Below, one piece after another: positions 10,379-21,593 of a stretch of DNA of 64,000 nt. Each line of letters starts with the position of its first letter. The first letter of the stretch is position 1. Position numbers and translations under genes: made by a program. Under the pieces are notes generated by a model. It was given only the letters and a program-made list of their open reading frames with translations. It was not told the origin of the DNA and searched no databases. Location: assembly GCA_028386065.3 (NCBI GenBank), contig JAKUCV010004874.1, positions 203,623-267,622 on the forward strand, in the 5' to 3' direction. The DNA comes from Turnera subulata (taxonomy: Eukaryota; Streptophyta; Magnoliopsida; Malpighiales; Passifloraceae).

Positions 10379-11180
10379 TAAGTATCAATTTTCAACTACG
10401 TATCCTTTTATTTTCTGCAAGTTAGTTATTTGTTCTAGAGTTCTTTTCCTATTGCCAAAATATATTGAAAAAAAAATCGTTACTGTCCAAATTGTGTTGT
10501 CGAGTTGTTCCTTTGCTGATTGTGTTGATCTTTTACAATTCTTCTACTTTGAGGTTGTCGACATCATATAGAGTTATTTAATTAAAAAATTCGTCAAGTT
10601 GGAGTGTGCTGCTACTGTCGACAATTGCATTATTTTATTTCGAATTCAATGTTGTTTTATCAATCTTAGATACGATAACACCATCTGCTACTGATTAAAA
10701 AAAAAATGGAAGATTGAGATTTCCGGCAAGGTAACCATTATTTGCAGAAAAATTGGATATTTTCCGCGGGTAGTTAAGGTATCTAGTTGGGTAACTTTCT
10801 TTGATTCTGCTTATTTGTTGTAATTTTCTTTCAGCTTTTCTAATTGAGCAATCTTTGTGTCTTATTGTTCAAATTACTATAAGAATCATCACATACAATT
10901 TTCTTGTTCTTTGTGTGTGACTATCTTATCTTTTAGGAGTTAATTTTGCCACAAGAGTTGAATTCTCTATTTTCTTGATAGGAAATCGTTGACTCTTTCT
11001 TGAAGCGTTGCAGGTTTGTTTATTATTTAATAAGATTTACTGATCCCAAAGAATAAACAAAGTGAGATTTTAGGAGAGGTAAAAGACGAGTGCTTCATCG
11101 AATTGCCACGAGAGATACACGTGAGGAGCTTTTATTACTAATAAGTTTCTTGCAGGTATTACATCATGGTTGCATCAGGA
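10379..11180. other. Untranslated leader or debris of a gypsy element
   Basis: AT-rich sequence downstream of the primer-binding site. No gag-like protein is seen in any frame. The segment stops where sequence shared with the Athila-2 LTR begins. Confidence 0.35.
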
Positions 11181-11737
11181 GGAAGAGAAGAGAAATAAAG
11201 AGGATCTGCCGCTATAAATAAGAAGATGGAAGAAAGAGCAGGAGATCGAATACACCATCGATCAAACACCCATATCTGCAGAAGTTTTGGAACAAAGGGT
11301 TCAAGGGGAAACACAATTCTGCAGCCTTTTTTGGGCAGAAATCGTGTTGTCCCTGACCTCCAGATTTGTTCCAATCCTTATGCCAACCTTTATCCCCATT
11401 AATTTTGTAATTCAGATTATGAATTAAATAACCCCTCTTAGGTTGTATGTGTGAAGCATGTCTCTGTTCTTATTGAAATAAATTGCTTATCTCATGTTTT
11501 TAATCTGTTTTTCTTATTTTGGTTGTTGTAAACTCGCTCCATGTCTGAGTCTTGATCAAACTCATGCATGATTACAGGTAGCTAGGTGAAGGACCGAAAG
11601 GAGAAACCATAGTTGCTGGAACAAGAGTAACCAACCCTTAGTTCTTAGTTTTGACAGAAGTTGGGAACTAATTGAGGAATTAGCTTCAACGCCAAGTCTT
11701 AAGCCCTTGGTTTGACCGATGCGAAAGCATTAAGATG
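11181..11737 (+). repeat. Fragment of an Athila LTR (same family as Athila-2)
   Basis: The fragment aligns with about 43805-44363 of the Athila-2 3' LTR over its whole length, with shared blocks such as ATCGAATACACCATCGATCA, CTGCAGCCTTTT and GTGAAGGACCGAAAGGAGAA. A TATAAATA is retained at 11213-11220. Both LTR ends are missing. At its right edge it is joined directly to a Tat/Ogre-like gag-protease read from the other strand. Confidence 0.8.
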
Positions 11738-13922
11738 CCCATGATCCTTGTGTTGCTAAACTGGTCATAGTATAGAGAAAAGTTCTCTTGATGCTCCAAT
11801 CCCCAAGTTAAAGTGTTGACCTCTTCGAATACAAAACCAGAAAGGGAGATCTCTTTATCCTCGTCTAGTTCATGCACTTGCTTGGCAGGTAGGTCCCATG
11901 CCCCTCCTCGGATAGTCATAATACCACCATTGTGTGGGAATTTGAGCATTTGATGCAAGGTAGATGGTACGGCTTTAGCTTGATGCAACCAAGGTCTTCC
12001 AAGTAGTAGATTGAAGCTCGATGCGATATCAAGGACTTGAAACTCGACAGGGAAGGCTACCGGGCCGAAATTGACTTCAAGGGTAATGGTACCAAGGACT
12101 TCTCTCTTTGCATTGTCATAAGCACGGACGGTTTGTCTTGAAGGAGTGAAGTCATTCAATCCTAACCCAAGGACACTTGCAACTTTTAAGGGACACATAT
12201 TGAGGGCTGATCCATTATCGATTGGGACCATAGGGACTTGATTTCCTTTGACATGCAGTGTGATGTAGACTGCATCCGTGTGCTTGCCTTTGCTTGATAT
12301 TAGGTCTTTATCGAAAAAAGTGATAGCATTTTCGTTGCTTGTGATGGCCATGATTCCTCCCAAATCATTCGGTGTAGTGTCCATGGGTACTTGTGTGTTT
12401 CCTAAAAGTTGTAGCATTTTCTCCCTATGTGGTCGTGAAGTCATGAGCAATCTCCATATGGTGATGTTTGCTTGAGTCTTCTTCAATTGCTTCAAGAGTG
12501 GATCCTCCTTGGGTTCATTAGAAACTTTGGGTGGCAAAATGGGATTGTCAGTTTCAAGGTCAATTAGCTTGGCAACACGCCCGGACCTAGTGATGGCATC
12601 CACATCCTCTTCTTTGAGGTTCACGTAGTCATTCAAGTCGATGAGCATCATGCACACTAATCCCTCCAATGGATGGATAAGTTCAGAAGCATCCAAGAGT
12701 CCTTCGTCAAAGATGGCACTAATGGTATTGTGTGGAGGCAAAGGATTCGTCTTGGTGTTCGGCTTTGTTGGAGGAATGAGCTTCCCCTGGTCAATCAAGT
12801 CTTGCACCACATGGCGTAGTCGAATGCAATCATCGGTCTTGTGCTCATAGATTTGGTGGTACTCGCAATGCTTACTTTGATCAAGATTGGGACTTGGATC
12901 GGTTGGCGGTGCTAACGGTGTGATGGCATTTTGTGCCATGCATATCTTTATAACAGTGCTAAGTGGCATAGACAATCGAGTGAATTGCCTTTTTGTCTCA
13001 CCAAGTTGAATTGGCGCATTCACCGCCACGTTATTCACATCCGCCGATCTCTTGTTGTTGCTTGTCCCAAAATTCTTTCTTTGAAAAGAATTATCTTGAG
13101 GAGTCTTGATCTTTCCGGATGCAATGGCATCTTCCGATTGAGTTCCCGCACCAATTAGGGCCTTGAAATTGCGTAATAGTTGCTCACCATACGATCATAG
13201 TAGATTGGTTGCAAGTTCTTGATTACCATTTGGACTTGTTCTTCTTCGGATGGACGTTTCACCATTCGGGATGCCTTGTTGCGCCACCTAGTGATGAACT
13301 CAGAAAAAGGTCTCTTCAGCTTGTTGCTTGGTAGTTTCGAGATCTGTCTTGGTGACATCAACGGTAGTGTTAAACTTGTAGTGCTCAACGAACTCCTTGC
13401 AAATGTCCTCCCGTTTGGAAACACGGTCGTCGTCCAATGACATGAACCAAGATAAAGCTGCTCCTCCTAAAGAGCGTTGGAATAGTTTTGCCATCAATTG
13501 GGGACTGATTCCCATAGGATAGAGAGTGCGGACATAAAGTGCTTATGTGGACAACCCGTTCCATGAAATTTGTCAAAGTCAGGCATCTTGAATTTGTCGG
13601 AAAACTGAGCCTCGAGGAAGAGAGCTAATCTATCAAGGTTATAGTCGTCCTCCTTCTGCTTGAGATCCTTGAGGATTCCTTCAATCTTGTCAACCTTATC
13701 CTCTAGACGAGGTGCCGGAGCGTCCATGTCTTCATCAATCACGATTGGCCGCTTACCATCGGCTTTGCTAGTTTTCTTCTTTCAAGATTGGGCAACGGTA
13801 CCATCATCACCCTTTGCTACATTCAGTGCCTCGAGAAATTGAGCCATGCTAATGCCCTTGAACTTCTCCAGCAACTCACCCACAACGGTTGGATCATTCA
13901 CTTGGATAATGTCGTCACTCAT
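11738..13922 (-). pseudogene. Tat/Ogre-like gypsy gag-protease pseudogene
   Basis: The minus-strand start is the ATG at 13922 (MSDDIIQVNDPTVVGEL). Gag follows with an in-frame stop near 13783 and two frame changes between about 13550 and 13300. Typical gag peptides are visible (LGGAALSWFMSL, EFITRWRNKASRM, MVIKNLQPIYYDRM). A long open frame (13038 onward) holds a Tat/Ogre-type zinc-binding-like CEYHQIYEHKTDDC near residue 58. A retropepsin domain follows, with active-site-like IDNGSALNMCP near residue 258 and the late motif FNLLLGRPWLH. RT, RNase H and integrase, which should follow, are absent because the sequence is cut at about 11738 and fused to an Athila LTR fragment; the last 15-20 codons of the open frame are LTR-derived. 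Lineage is inferred from gag-protease similarity, so Tat/Ogre is likely but not proven. Confidence 0.75.
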
Positions 13923-14056
13923 GGTGTCCTAAGGGTAAACGCGCGTATAAAAGACCATTCATTGATTGCAACACCACTCAAATGCACAGAGAAGGGATTC
14001 TTTATGAGAAAAAAAAAAAGAAAAGATTTGGAGCCGAAGTTTTTATTTAAAAACAT
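13923..14056 (-). other. Leader of the Tat/Ogre-like element
   Basis: Non-coding sequence upstream of the gag ATG on the minus strand. It is interrupted by the family A insertion (duplication GAGGT at 14057-14061) and resumes at 25332. Confidence 0.5.
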
Positions 14057-14061
14057 GAGGT

Positions 14062-14633
14062 TGTTGGCCCAGATTGGCCTGAGAGGAGGGTTAGATTAAC
14101 TTTTCTCCTTAATCACGTACTTTGTTTCTGCTTTGGTTTCTGATAAACCAGATGGTTTCTTCACAAACCATGCACTCACAGATCTGTCTTTACGTTCGAG
14201 CTAATAAATAGAAAGAACAAGGGCAAGAGATGATGACACAGTGATTTTAGAGTGGTTCCCCCTCACCAGGTACATCCACTACCTAAAGGACCCTCCTTTA
14301 GGATTTCAAACTCTCACTAACTTAGGTTTTTACGGGTTCAACCTTAACCGTTACAAGCTTTTACCGGAGCAGCTCTAACCTAAGCTTTTCACATGCTCAG
14401 CTCTAATCTTTACAAGTTTTTCCCAGGCTAAACTTTAACCTTCCCTCAAGTCTAACCCTAGACTTAAGTGCCCAACAAAGACAAACCCATGTCTTGCCTA
14501 AAAACTCCCCTTTCAAAGGATTGAACACATGTGTAAGCTCAATATGAAGAACATAGGTGCAAGTACTAGTTTCCAGACTTAGAATCACTCTCTCATATGT
14601 TGGGGCACCTCTTCAAGATGCTTCCCTCTTCCT
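14062..14633 (-). repeat. Family A left LTR, first part
   Basis: Matches 24210-24781 base for base in length (572 bp). It ends in TTCCT, the target duplicated by the copia insertion. The rest of this LTR continues at 23103. Confidence 0.9.
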
Positions 14634-16163
14634 TGTTAGTTTCCGGTCATGCAAAATAGACAATCTAAATGCAACAAATGCACAGCGGAAACCCAGAAAC
14701 ACATGAAGGATCCATGTGAAGCAACTAAACCGAGCAACTAAAACAAACATACCTGAAACGGTTAGGATCTTTCACCTAACTGAAGAACCGAATCAGCTAG
14801 AGTCGGAAAGATATCGTGCTCCTCTATGGTATCCACACGAACCATCAATCACCGCCCGGAATCGTCTCACGATCTCCAACCCCCGAGCACTCCCGAACCG
14901 TGGTGCTAGCTACGGATTTCCGGGAGCTATAAGTGGTGTCTATGGTATCTCTTTCTTTCACAAAGAAGAGAGGAAGATGTGTGTGTGTTTCTTGCTTTGA
15001 AAAACTCAGAATTCAGAATGCAAGAGTGAGTGAGAGAGAGAGCATCATCAGATCACCAAAAATACACCCAATTAGTGCATAGTTAATTAGACAAAATGGC
15101 CAACAAAATGGCCACCAAAAGGATGATTATGATGGCCAATATCTTATCTACCACTAATGCACTAACCAACACATCACAGCACTTATTTTGGTTCAATAAT
15201 TCTGACAATCACTGAACCAAACCAACCCAAAACAACCCTGGTCCAACCACGGTCCAACCATGGTCCAACCACTCCTGGTCGAACCATGGTCCAACCACGG
15301 TTCAACCACCTGTTCGAATCAACGATTCTAAGTGTGTGACCCTGTAGGCACTTGTAACATCCGGCAATAATTGTAAAATCTCATGTTACAATTATAAGCA
15401 AAGAGCGGCGTCTAGCAACACATCATTGCTACCCGAACGACATGATCAGTACTGATTGTATATGCCTCAGAACATGTCATCGTCCTTTTGTCCCATTATC
15501 AAGATTAAACCGAGACATGGAAAACGTCAATCTCGTATATGTTTAATGTTAGTTTCTTGATCCCCGAGTTAACTGTGTAAAACGGATCCTAATGATATCA
15601 CCATATCATATAATCCGAGCATGGCCATGCATTTACAGTTCAACTCTATCAAGAGGCCCATCTGATAATATACCCGTTATATGGGTCGGAAGAATCCCAT
15701 CTTGATCAATCAAAACCCACTACACATTTATCATATACCCAATGATTACCCTTAAGACCACCCAGTTACGGATGACTAGGAATAATATCAAAGTATACGA
15801 CTCATAGGCTGGGAACCTTGATGATCTCAGGTCTAAGGACAATACATATAAGAACCTCTAATGACAATCATATAACATTCCATGTAGGGTTCTTATGTGG
15901 GTCGGTCCAGTCCACAAGTTCTCTAACTTGTACCCGTATGTAGAATTCGTATCTCATACAATTCTTAACATACGCTAGTCTTAATTTATTATTACAACCC
16001 ATCCATAATAATAATCGACTAGGGACATTTAAGAATATATAAATATTCTAGGGTTATAAATATGTGCAAGCGATTATCTCATAATCATATTTATTAGAAT
16101 AACCTTAATGTATATACATGACTACAATCATCCATTGATTGGCTTTTGGGCATATTACTAACA
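14634..16163 (-). repeat. Copia 3' LTR
   Basis: A 1530-bp LTR, TGTTAGTTTCC to ATTACTAACA on the plus strand. It carries more copies of a GGTCCAACCA-type tandem word (about 15236-15310) than its partner, which accounts for most of the 26-bp length difference. Confidence 0.92.
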
Positions 16164-16177
16164 ATCTCCCACTTGCA
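16164..16177 (-). other. Copia polypurine tract
   Basis: On the minus strand TGCAAGTGGGAGATT runs directly into the 3' LTR (TGTTAGT). This is the usual plus-strand priming site of copia elements. The gag-pol stop codon (16178-16180) abuts it. Confidence 0.85.
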
Positions 16178-19100
16178 CTAAGGCCAATCAACCATGTATC
16201 TAATACCAATGGATGCGCAATGACCATCATGCTTCTGCTGTATGAGCGGCTTAGTCAAGGGATCTGCTACATTGTTCTCAGAAGGAACTTTGCACAGCCT
16301 GACATCGCCTCTATCTATGATCTCTCTAATAAGATGATAGCATCGGAGTATATATTTTGATCTCTGGTGGTATCTAGGCTCTGGAGCCTGTGCGATTGTC
16401 CCATTATTGTCACAATAGAGCTCAATCGGACTCTCAATACTAGGAACCACCCCAAGTTAAGTTACGAACTTCTTAATCCAAACAGCCTCTTTCGCCGCAT
16501 CTGAGGCAACAATGTACTCAGCCTCGGTTGTAGAATCTGCAACTGTCTCTTGCTTAGAACTCCTCCAGCATACAACACCACCTCCAAGACAAAACATATA
16601 ACTTGACTGCGATCTAAAATCATCCCTGTCTGTTTGGAAGCTAGCATTCGTGTAACCCTTTACAACAAGCTCATCAACGCTTCCATACACAAGGAATGCA
16701 TCCTTAGTCCTTCTCAAGTACTTAAGGATATTCTTAACGTCTGTCCAGTGACTCTCACCGGGATCAGATTGATATCTGCTTGTGACACTCAAAGCATATG
16801 CGACATCCGGTCGAGTACATAACATGGCATACATGATAGATTCTATTGCCGAAGCATAAGGGATCTTATTCATCTGCTCTCTCTCCCTCGATGTGCTAGG
16901 ATATTGATTCTTAGAGAGAGATACGCCATGTGACATGGGCAAGAATCCTTTCTTGGAATCTTGCATGCTAAACCTCTTTAGCACCTTGTCAATATACGTA
17001 CTCTGACTTAGTCCGAGAAGCCTTTTGGATCTATCTCTATAGATCTTTATGCCTAACACGTATGCAGCTTCTCCTAAGTCCTTCATTGAGAAATTCTTTC
17101 CTCACCAAGCCTTTACAGACTGTAGTGTCGGAATATCATTCCCAATGAGTAGAATGTCGTCAACATACAACAACAAGAAAACAACAGTGGTCCCGCTAAC
17201 CTTCTTGTAAACACATGGTTCATCTTCATTCTTAATGAAACCAAACTCTTTGATTACTTCATTCAAACGAAGATTCCAACTCCTAGAAGCTTTCTTCAAC
17301 CCATAGATGGATCTTTGCAACTTTCATACCATATTAGCATTCTCTGGATCGACAAAACCTTCAGGTTGTGTCATGTACACATCCTCTAAAAGATTTCCAT
17401 TTAGGAAAGCGGTTTTGACATCCATCTGCCATATCTCCTAATCATGGTATGCCGCTATTGCCAACAGAATCCGGATGGATTTAACCATGGCAACTGGTGA
17501 GAAAGTTTCATCATAGTCTATACCATGGACTTGTTTGAAACCTTTCGTAACCAATCGCCCTTTATTGGTAATCGCATTACCATCCATGTCGGTCTTTTTC
17601 TTAAAGACCCATTTGCACCCTATGGGTTTTACCCCTTCGGGTGGATCGACCAAGGTCCATACCTTGTTTTCATACATGGATTCCATTTCCGAATTCATGG
17701 CTTCTAGCCACTTCTTGGAGTCCGGGCCCGTAATGGCCTGCTAATAGGAAGTGGGCTCATCCTCATCTATGAGCATCACATCTCCAGTATGAGTCATAAG
17801 AAATCCATATCTCTCAGGCTCATACCGAATCCTATCCGACCTACGCGGTCCATGTGTTATAGGTACAGAATTCTCATCCACAACATCTTGTGGTTCCTGT
17901 CCTTGTTCTACCTCAGCCTCTAGATCTCGAACTTCTTCGAGTTCTATTTTTCTCCCACTGATTCCTCTAGAAATAAATTCTCTTTCTAGAAAAATAGCAG
18001 TCCGAGCAACAAACACTTTGCGGTCGGTGGGATTACAGAAGTAATACCCTTTTGTTTCCTTAGGGTATCCTACAAAGAGGCACTTCTCGGATTGAGGGCC
18101 GAGTTTATCTGATGCTTCACGTCTCACGTAAGCCTCACAACCCCAAATCCTCATAAAAGACAAATTGGGACGCTTCCCGGCCCATATCTCATATGGTGTT
18201 TTTTCAACCGATTTCGATGGAACACGGTTAAGTGTAAAAGCAGCACTCAATAATGCATGTCCCCAAAATGAAGAAGGAAGGTCTGCTTGACTCATCATAG
18301 AACGAACCATGTCTAACAAAGTTCTATTCCTCCTTTCAGATACACCATTCCATTGAGGCGTACCTGGTGGAGTAATCTGTGATACTATACCACATTGCTT
18401 TAGATGATCAACAAATTCTCGGCTTAAGTATTCACCTCCTCGATCAGATCGAAGCATTTTAATACTTTTACCGAGTTGATTCCATACTTCATTCTTGAAT
18501 TCTTTGAACTTTTCAAAGGATTCTGACTTGTGTCTCATAAGATACACATAGCCATATCTACTGTAATCATCAGTAAATGTAATGAAGTATTGAAAACCAC
18601 CTCTAGCCTGTTTAGACATAGGTTCGCATACATCAGAATGTATTAGACCTAACAAGTCCGAAGCTCTTTCTCCTTTACCAGTAAAGGGAGCTTTCGTCAT
18701 TTTGCCTAATAAGCATGACTCACATGTCTCTTATGATTCAAAATCAAATTAGTCCAGAATTCCATCTTTATGGAGTTTAGCAATACGAGTCTCGTTTATA
18801 TGGCCCAAACGACAATGCCAAAGGTAGGTTTCATTGGAATCATTCATTCTAACCTTCTTCGTATTAACGTTATAGATTGGAGTTTCTAGGTTTAGAACAT
18901 ACAAACCACTGCTCAAATATGCACCACCATAATAAATATCATTGAAATAAATAGAACAACAATTGTTCTTTATTACAAATGAAAAGCCTTTCTTGTCCAG
19001 ACAAGAAACAGAAATCAAATTCCTGCTTATAGTAGGTACATAATAGCAATCATCAAGTTCCAAAACCAAACCACTCGGTAAAGATAGATAATAAGTCCCT

Positions 19101-20119
19101 ACGGCTAATGCAGCAACCCTTGCTCCATTTCCGACGCGTAGGTCTGTCTCACCCTTTGCCAATCTCCTACTCTTTCTTAGTTCCTGCACATTTACACAGA
19201 TGTGAGAACCACATCCGGTATCTAATACCCTTGATGTAGAGACAGAGATATTAGCTTCTATAACGAAAATACCTGAAGTGGAAGTCTCACTTCCCTTCCT
19301 TTTCTTCACCTCTTCAAGGTAAATAGGGCAGTTGCGCTTCCAATGGCCCGGTTTATTCCAATGGAAACAATGTCCTTCCTTTGCAATACCACCCTCGGGT
19401 TTCAGCACATGATCACAAAAAGATGCACATGCACCAAACCTTTTGGCCCATTTCTTCTTCTTGTTAAACTTTGCTTTACCCTTTCCTTTGCCTTTTCCAA
19501 TCATCATAATGCTGAATTTGTTTGCCCTCATTTGTTGCTCAACTGTTCCCAACATGTTAAGCAACTCAGACAATGATTTGTCAAGATGATTCATACTGAA
19601 GTTCATGACAAATTGGCTGTAACTATCTGGCAACGATTGCAGGACTAGATCAACAGCCAACTCCCTTTGCAAAGGAAAACCAAGACCCTCAAGGCTCCCA
19701 ATGTATCCAATCATTTTGAGCACATGAGGTCTCACGGGTGATGACTCAGCCATCTTGTATTGGAACAATGCCTTAGAGGTCTCGTACCTCTCATGCCTTG
19801 CTTGCTCTTCAAAGAGCATTTTCAGATGTTTGATCACATCGAATGCACCCAAGTTCTCATGTTGCTTCTGAAGCTCAGAGTCCATGTTAACAAGCATAAG
19901 GCATGCTGCATCATCAAGGTGCTTCTTGTAAGTATCCCTTTCTGCCCTTGGAGCACTAGGTGCCGGTTCATTCGGAACAAGCCCTTCGAGGACATACAAC
20001 TTCTTTTCTTGTTTGAGGACTATCCTCTAGTTGCGATACCATTTTAGGAAGTTATTCCCATTCAATTTTTCCTTCTCAAGGACCGATCGCAATGATAGTG
20101 TACCTGTGTTTTGTGCCAT
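16178..20119 (-). pseudogene. Copia gag-pol, single frame of 1314 codons with eight internal stops
   Basis: The start is the ATG at 20119 (MAQNTGTLSLRSVLEKEKLN), the first in the frame and typical of copia gag. Domains in order: gag (about residues 1-240); a zinc knuckle CFHWNKPGHWKRNC whose second cysteine is Trp, so it is probably defective; aspartic protease with DTGCGSH; pre-integrase region LWHCRLGHINE; integrase with the D,D,E residues in place (HSDVCEP, LRSDRGGEY, NGVSERRNRT); RT with YVDD in LLLYVDDILL; RNase H ending NNVADPLTKPL. In-frame stops lie near 20026, at 18749, near 18728, at 17741, 17438, near 17322, at 17102 and at 16457. I see no frameshift over 3.9 kb. The natural stop is at 16178-16180. 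Gag, protease, integrase, RT and RNase H would act in the virus-like particle and in integration, but this copy cannot make the full polyprotein. Confidence 0.92.
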
Positions 20120-20485
20120 GGTAGCTCTACAACAAAGGACAACTCACACAAATAAGAGTCATGTATACATAAATCATTTAACAATGAATTCTATTAAATG
20201 ATGCTCCTACTATGAAAACAAAATAATCATGAGTAGGCCAAGATCCATATTTCACTATAATATAAGTCAACTTTGGCTGATCGCCTACATCATAGCTATT
20301 TAGGTAGACAACTCTTGTCAATTATATCTCATGTAACTCTTGGATAGTTGAGCGAACAACACTTTTTCTTGTCTATCTCATAGACATTACTCAACTCCTT
20401 GCCTATAAGTCCTTAATCCTATTAAGATGACCTAGTTAAGTCCAAACCCACAATAAGCAGTTCAGATATTACAATTATCCAGTCG

Positions 20486-20710
20486 CACCTTGCTAGGATA
20501 AACATAGGCACCTTGCTTTGGCAAAACCTACTTAATGTTGATCTAAGCAATGATCAGTGCTTATCATGGAAGGCAACTAAGAACTTAATATTTATATCAA
20601 CAATTGTTTCCATGCATAACAATTATGCCATCACATCTTGCTAGGATAAACATTGGCACCTTGCTTTGGCAAAACCTACCAAATGTCTATCTAAGCAATG
20701 ATGAATACTT
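20486..20710. repeat. Direct repeat in the copia leader
   Basis: A block of about 75 bp containing CTTGCTAGGATAAACAT, GGCACCTTGCTTTGGCAAAA and CTAAGCAATGAT occurs at about 20486-20560 and again at about 20634-20710. It does not code and lies between gag and the palindrome array. Confidence 0.75.
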
Positions 20711-20808
20711 GTCAACAATTGTATCCATACATGTCATGCATGTAATTAACAAATTATATATCTCACATACAATAATAATGCATCATATGCAATATAAGCC
20801 GCTACGCA

Positions 20809-20872
20809 AAGGTAGCACGGGGTCAAGGGGCAGCGCCCTTGCCAGGGCTCGGGGTGGAGCCCCTGCCTAAAA
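20809..20872 (-). other. GC-rich potential hairpins in the copia leader
   Basis: A GC-rich island within AT-rich sequence contains complementary pairs such as GGGCAGCGCCC and GGGCTC...GAGCCC. These can fold into short stems in the leader RNA. Folding is inferred by eye, not calculated. Confidence 0.4.
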
Positions 20873-20882
20873 ATTATATGAA

Positions 20883-21349
20883 CATCGATGTTTTGAGAAT
20901 CTGATTCTCCCAACAACCTGGCAATGCTCATGGACATCGATGTCCTATCCTGAGCATCGATGTCATTTGGCCTCTGGAACATAAGAACATCGATGTCTAG
21001 ACCTCAACATCGATGTTCAACACTTGAACATCGATGTTTGATTCTTGAACATCGATGTTGGAATGTTCTGAAAGTCCAAGAATTAGGCAGTAGTTTTAAA
21101 CATCGATGTCTAACCCTTAAACATCGATGTAGAACACATGAACATCGATGTTCAAACCTGAACATCGATGTTGGAGACCTCTGCCAATTCAAGTTTCATG
21201 GCAGTACTTTTAAACATCGATGTATAGGCCCTAAACATCGATGTTTCTGTCCTGAACATCGATGTTCCCTATTGAACATCGATGTTTCAGGCTTCTGCCA
21301 TGGCCAAAACTCATGTGAACATCGATGTTCAACCATTGAACATCGATGT
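20883..21349. repeat. Array of 17 palindromes CATCGATGT in the copia leader
   Basis: Exact copies of the 9-mer CATCGATGT start at 20883, 20935, 20955, 20988, 21008, 21029, 21050, 21101, 21122, 21143, 21163, 21215, 21236, 21258, 21278, 21320 and 21341. Most extend to the 12-bp palindrome AACATCGATGTT. Steps are mostly 20-22 bp, with gaps of about 51 bp between groups of four (20988-21058, 21101-21171, 21215-21286), which gives a higher-order unit of about 114 bp. The larger gaps contain related CTGCCA/GGCAGTA sequence. The array lies between the primer-binding site and gag. Long frames open on both strands here only because the 21-bp step is a multiple of three. Confidence 0.95.
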
Positions 21350-21580
21350 TCTGGCCTCGATGCACTAGAACGACCATCGTTCCTTACGAAAACCGACGGT
21401 CGATTTTTGTTTTGTCGAACCCCTTCGACTTACTGCCAATTACTCCTTGATTGATATCATATACCAATCAAGTTCTTGTTGTCAAAACAATTTTGACATA
21501 AACCAACATCAACATATATATAATGAAATCAACATATAATGATCATATGCACATAAATTCGGTTTAGAGCTTCACAAGAG

Positions 21581-21592
21581 GCTCCACTACCA
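21581..21592 (-). other. Copia primer-binding site
   Basis: On the minus strand TGGTAGTGGAGC begins one base after the 5' LTR. It matches the complement of initiator tRNA-Met (TGGTATCAGAGC) at 9 of 12 positions. Confidence 0.65.
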
Positions 21593-21593
21593 C

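Noticed and set aside
20883..21349. CRISPR-like array (short repeats with different spacers)
   Set aside because: Repeats are only 9-12 bp and palindromic, spacers about 9-12 bp, and the array lies in the leader of a plant copia element. No cas genes are present.
20960..21454. Open frame of 164 codons with repeated EHRCS peptides
   Set aside because: The frame stays open because the 21-bp repeat is a multiple of three; the opposite strand is open too. There is no gene context.
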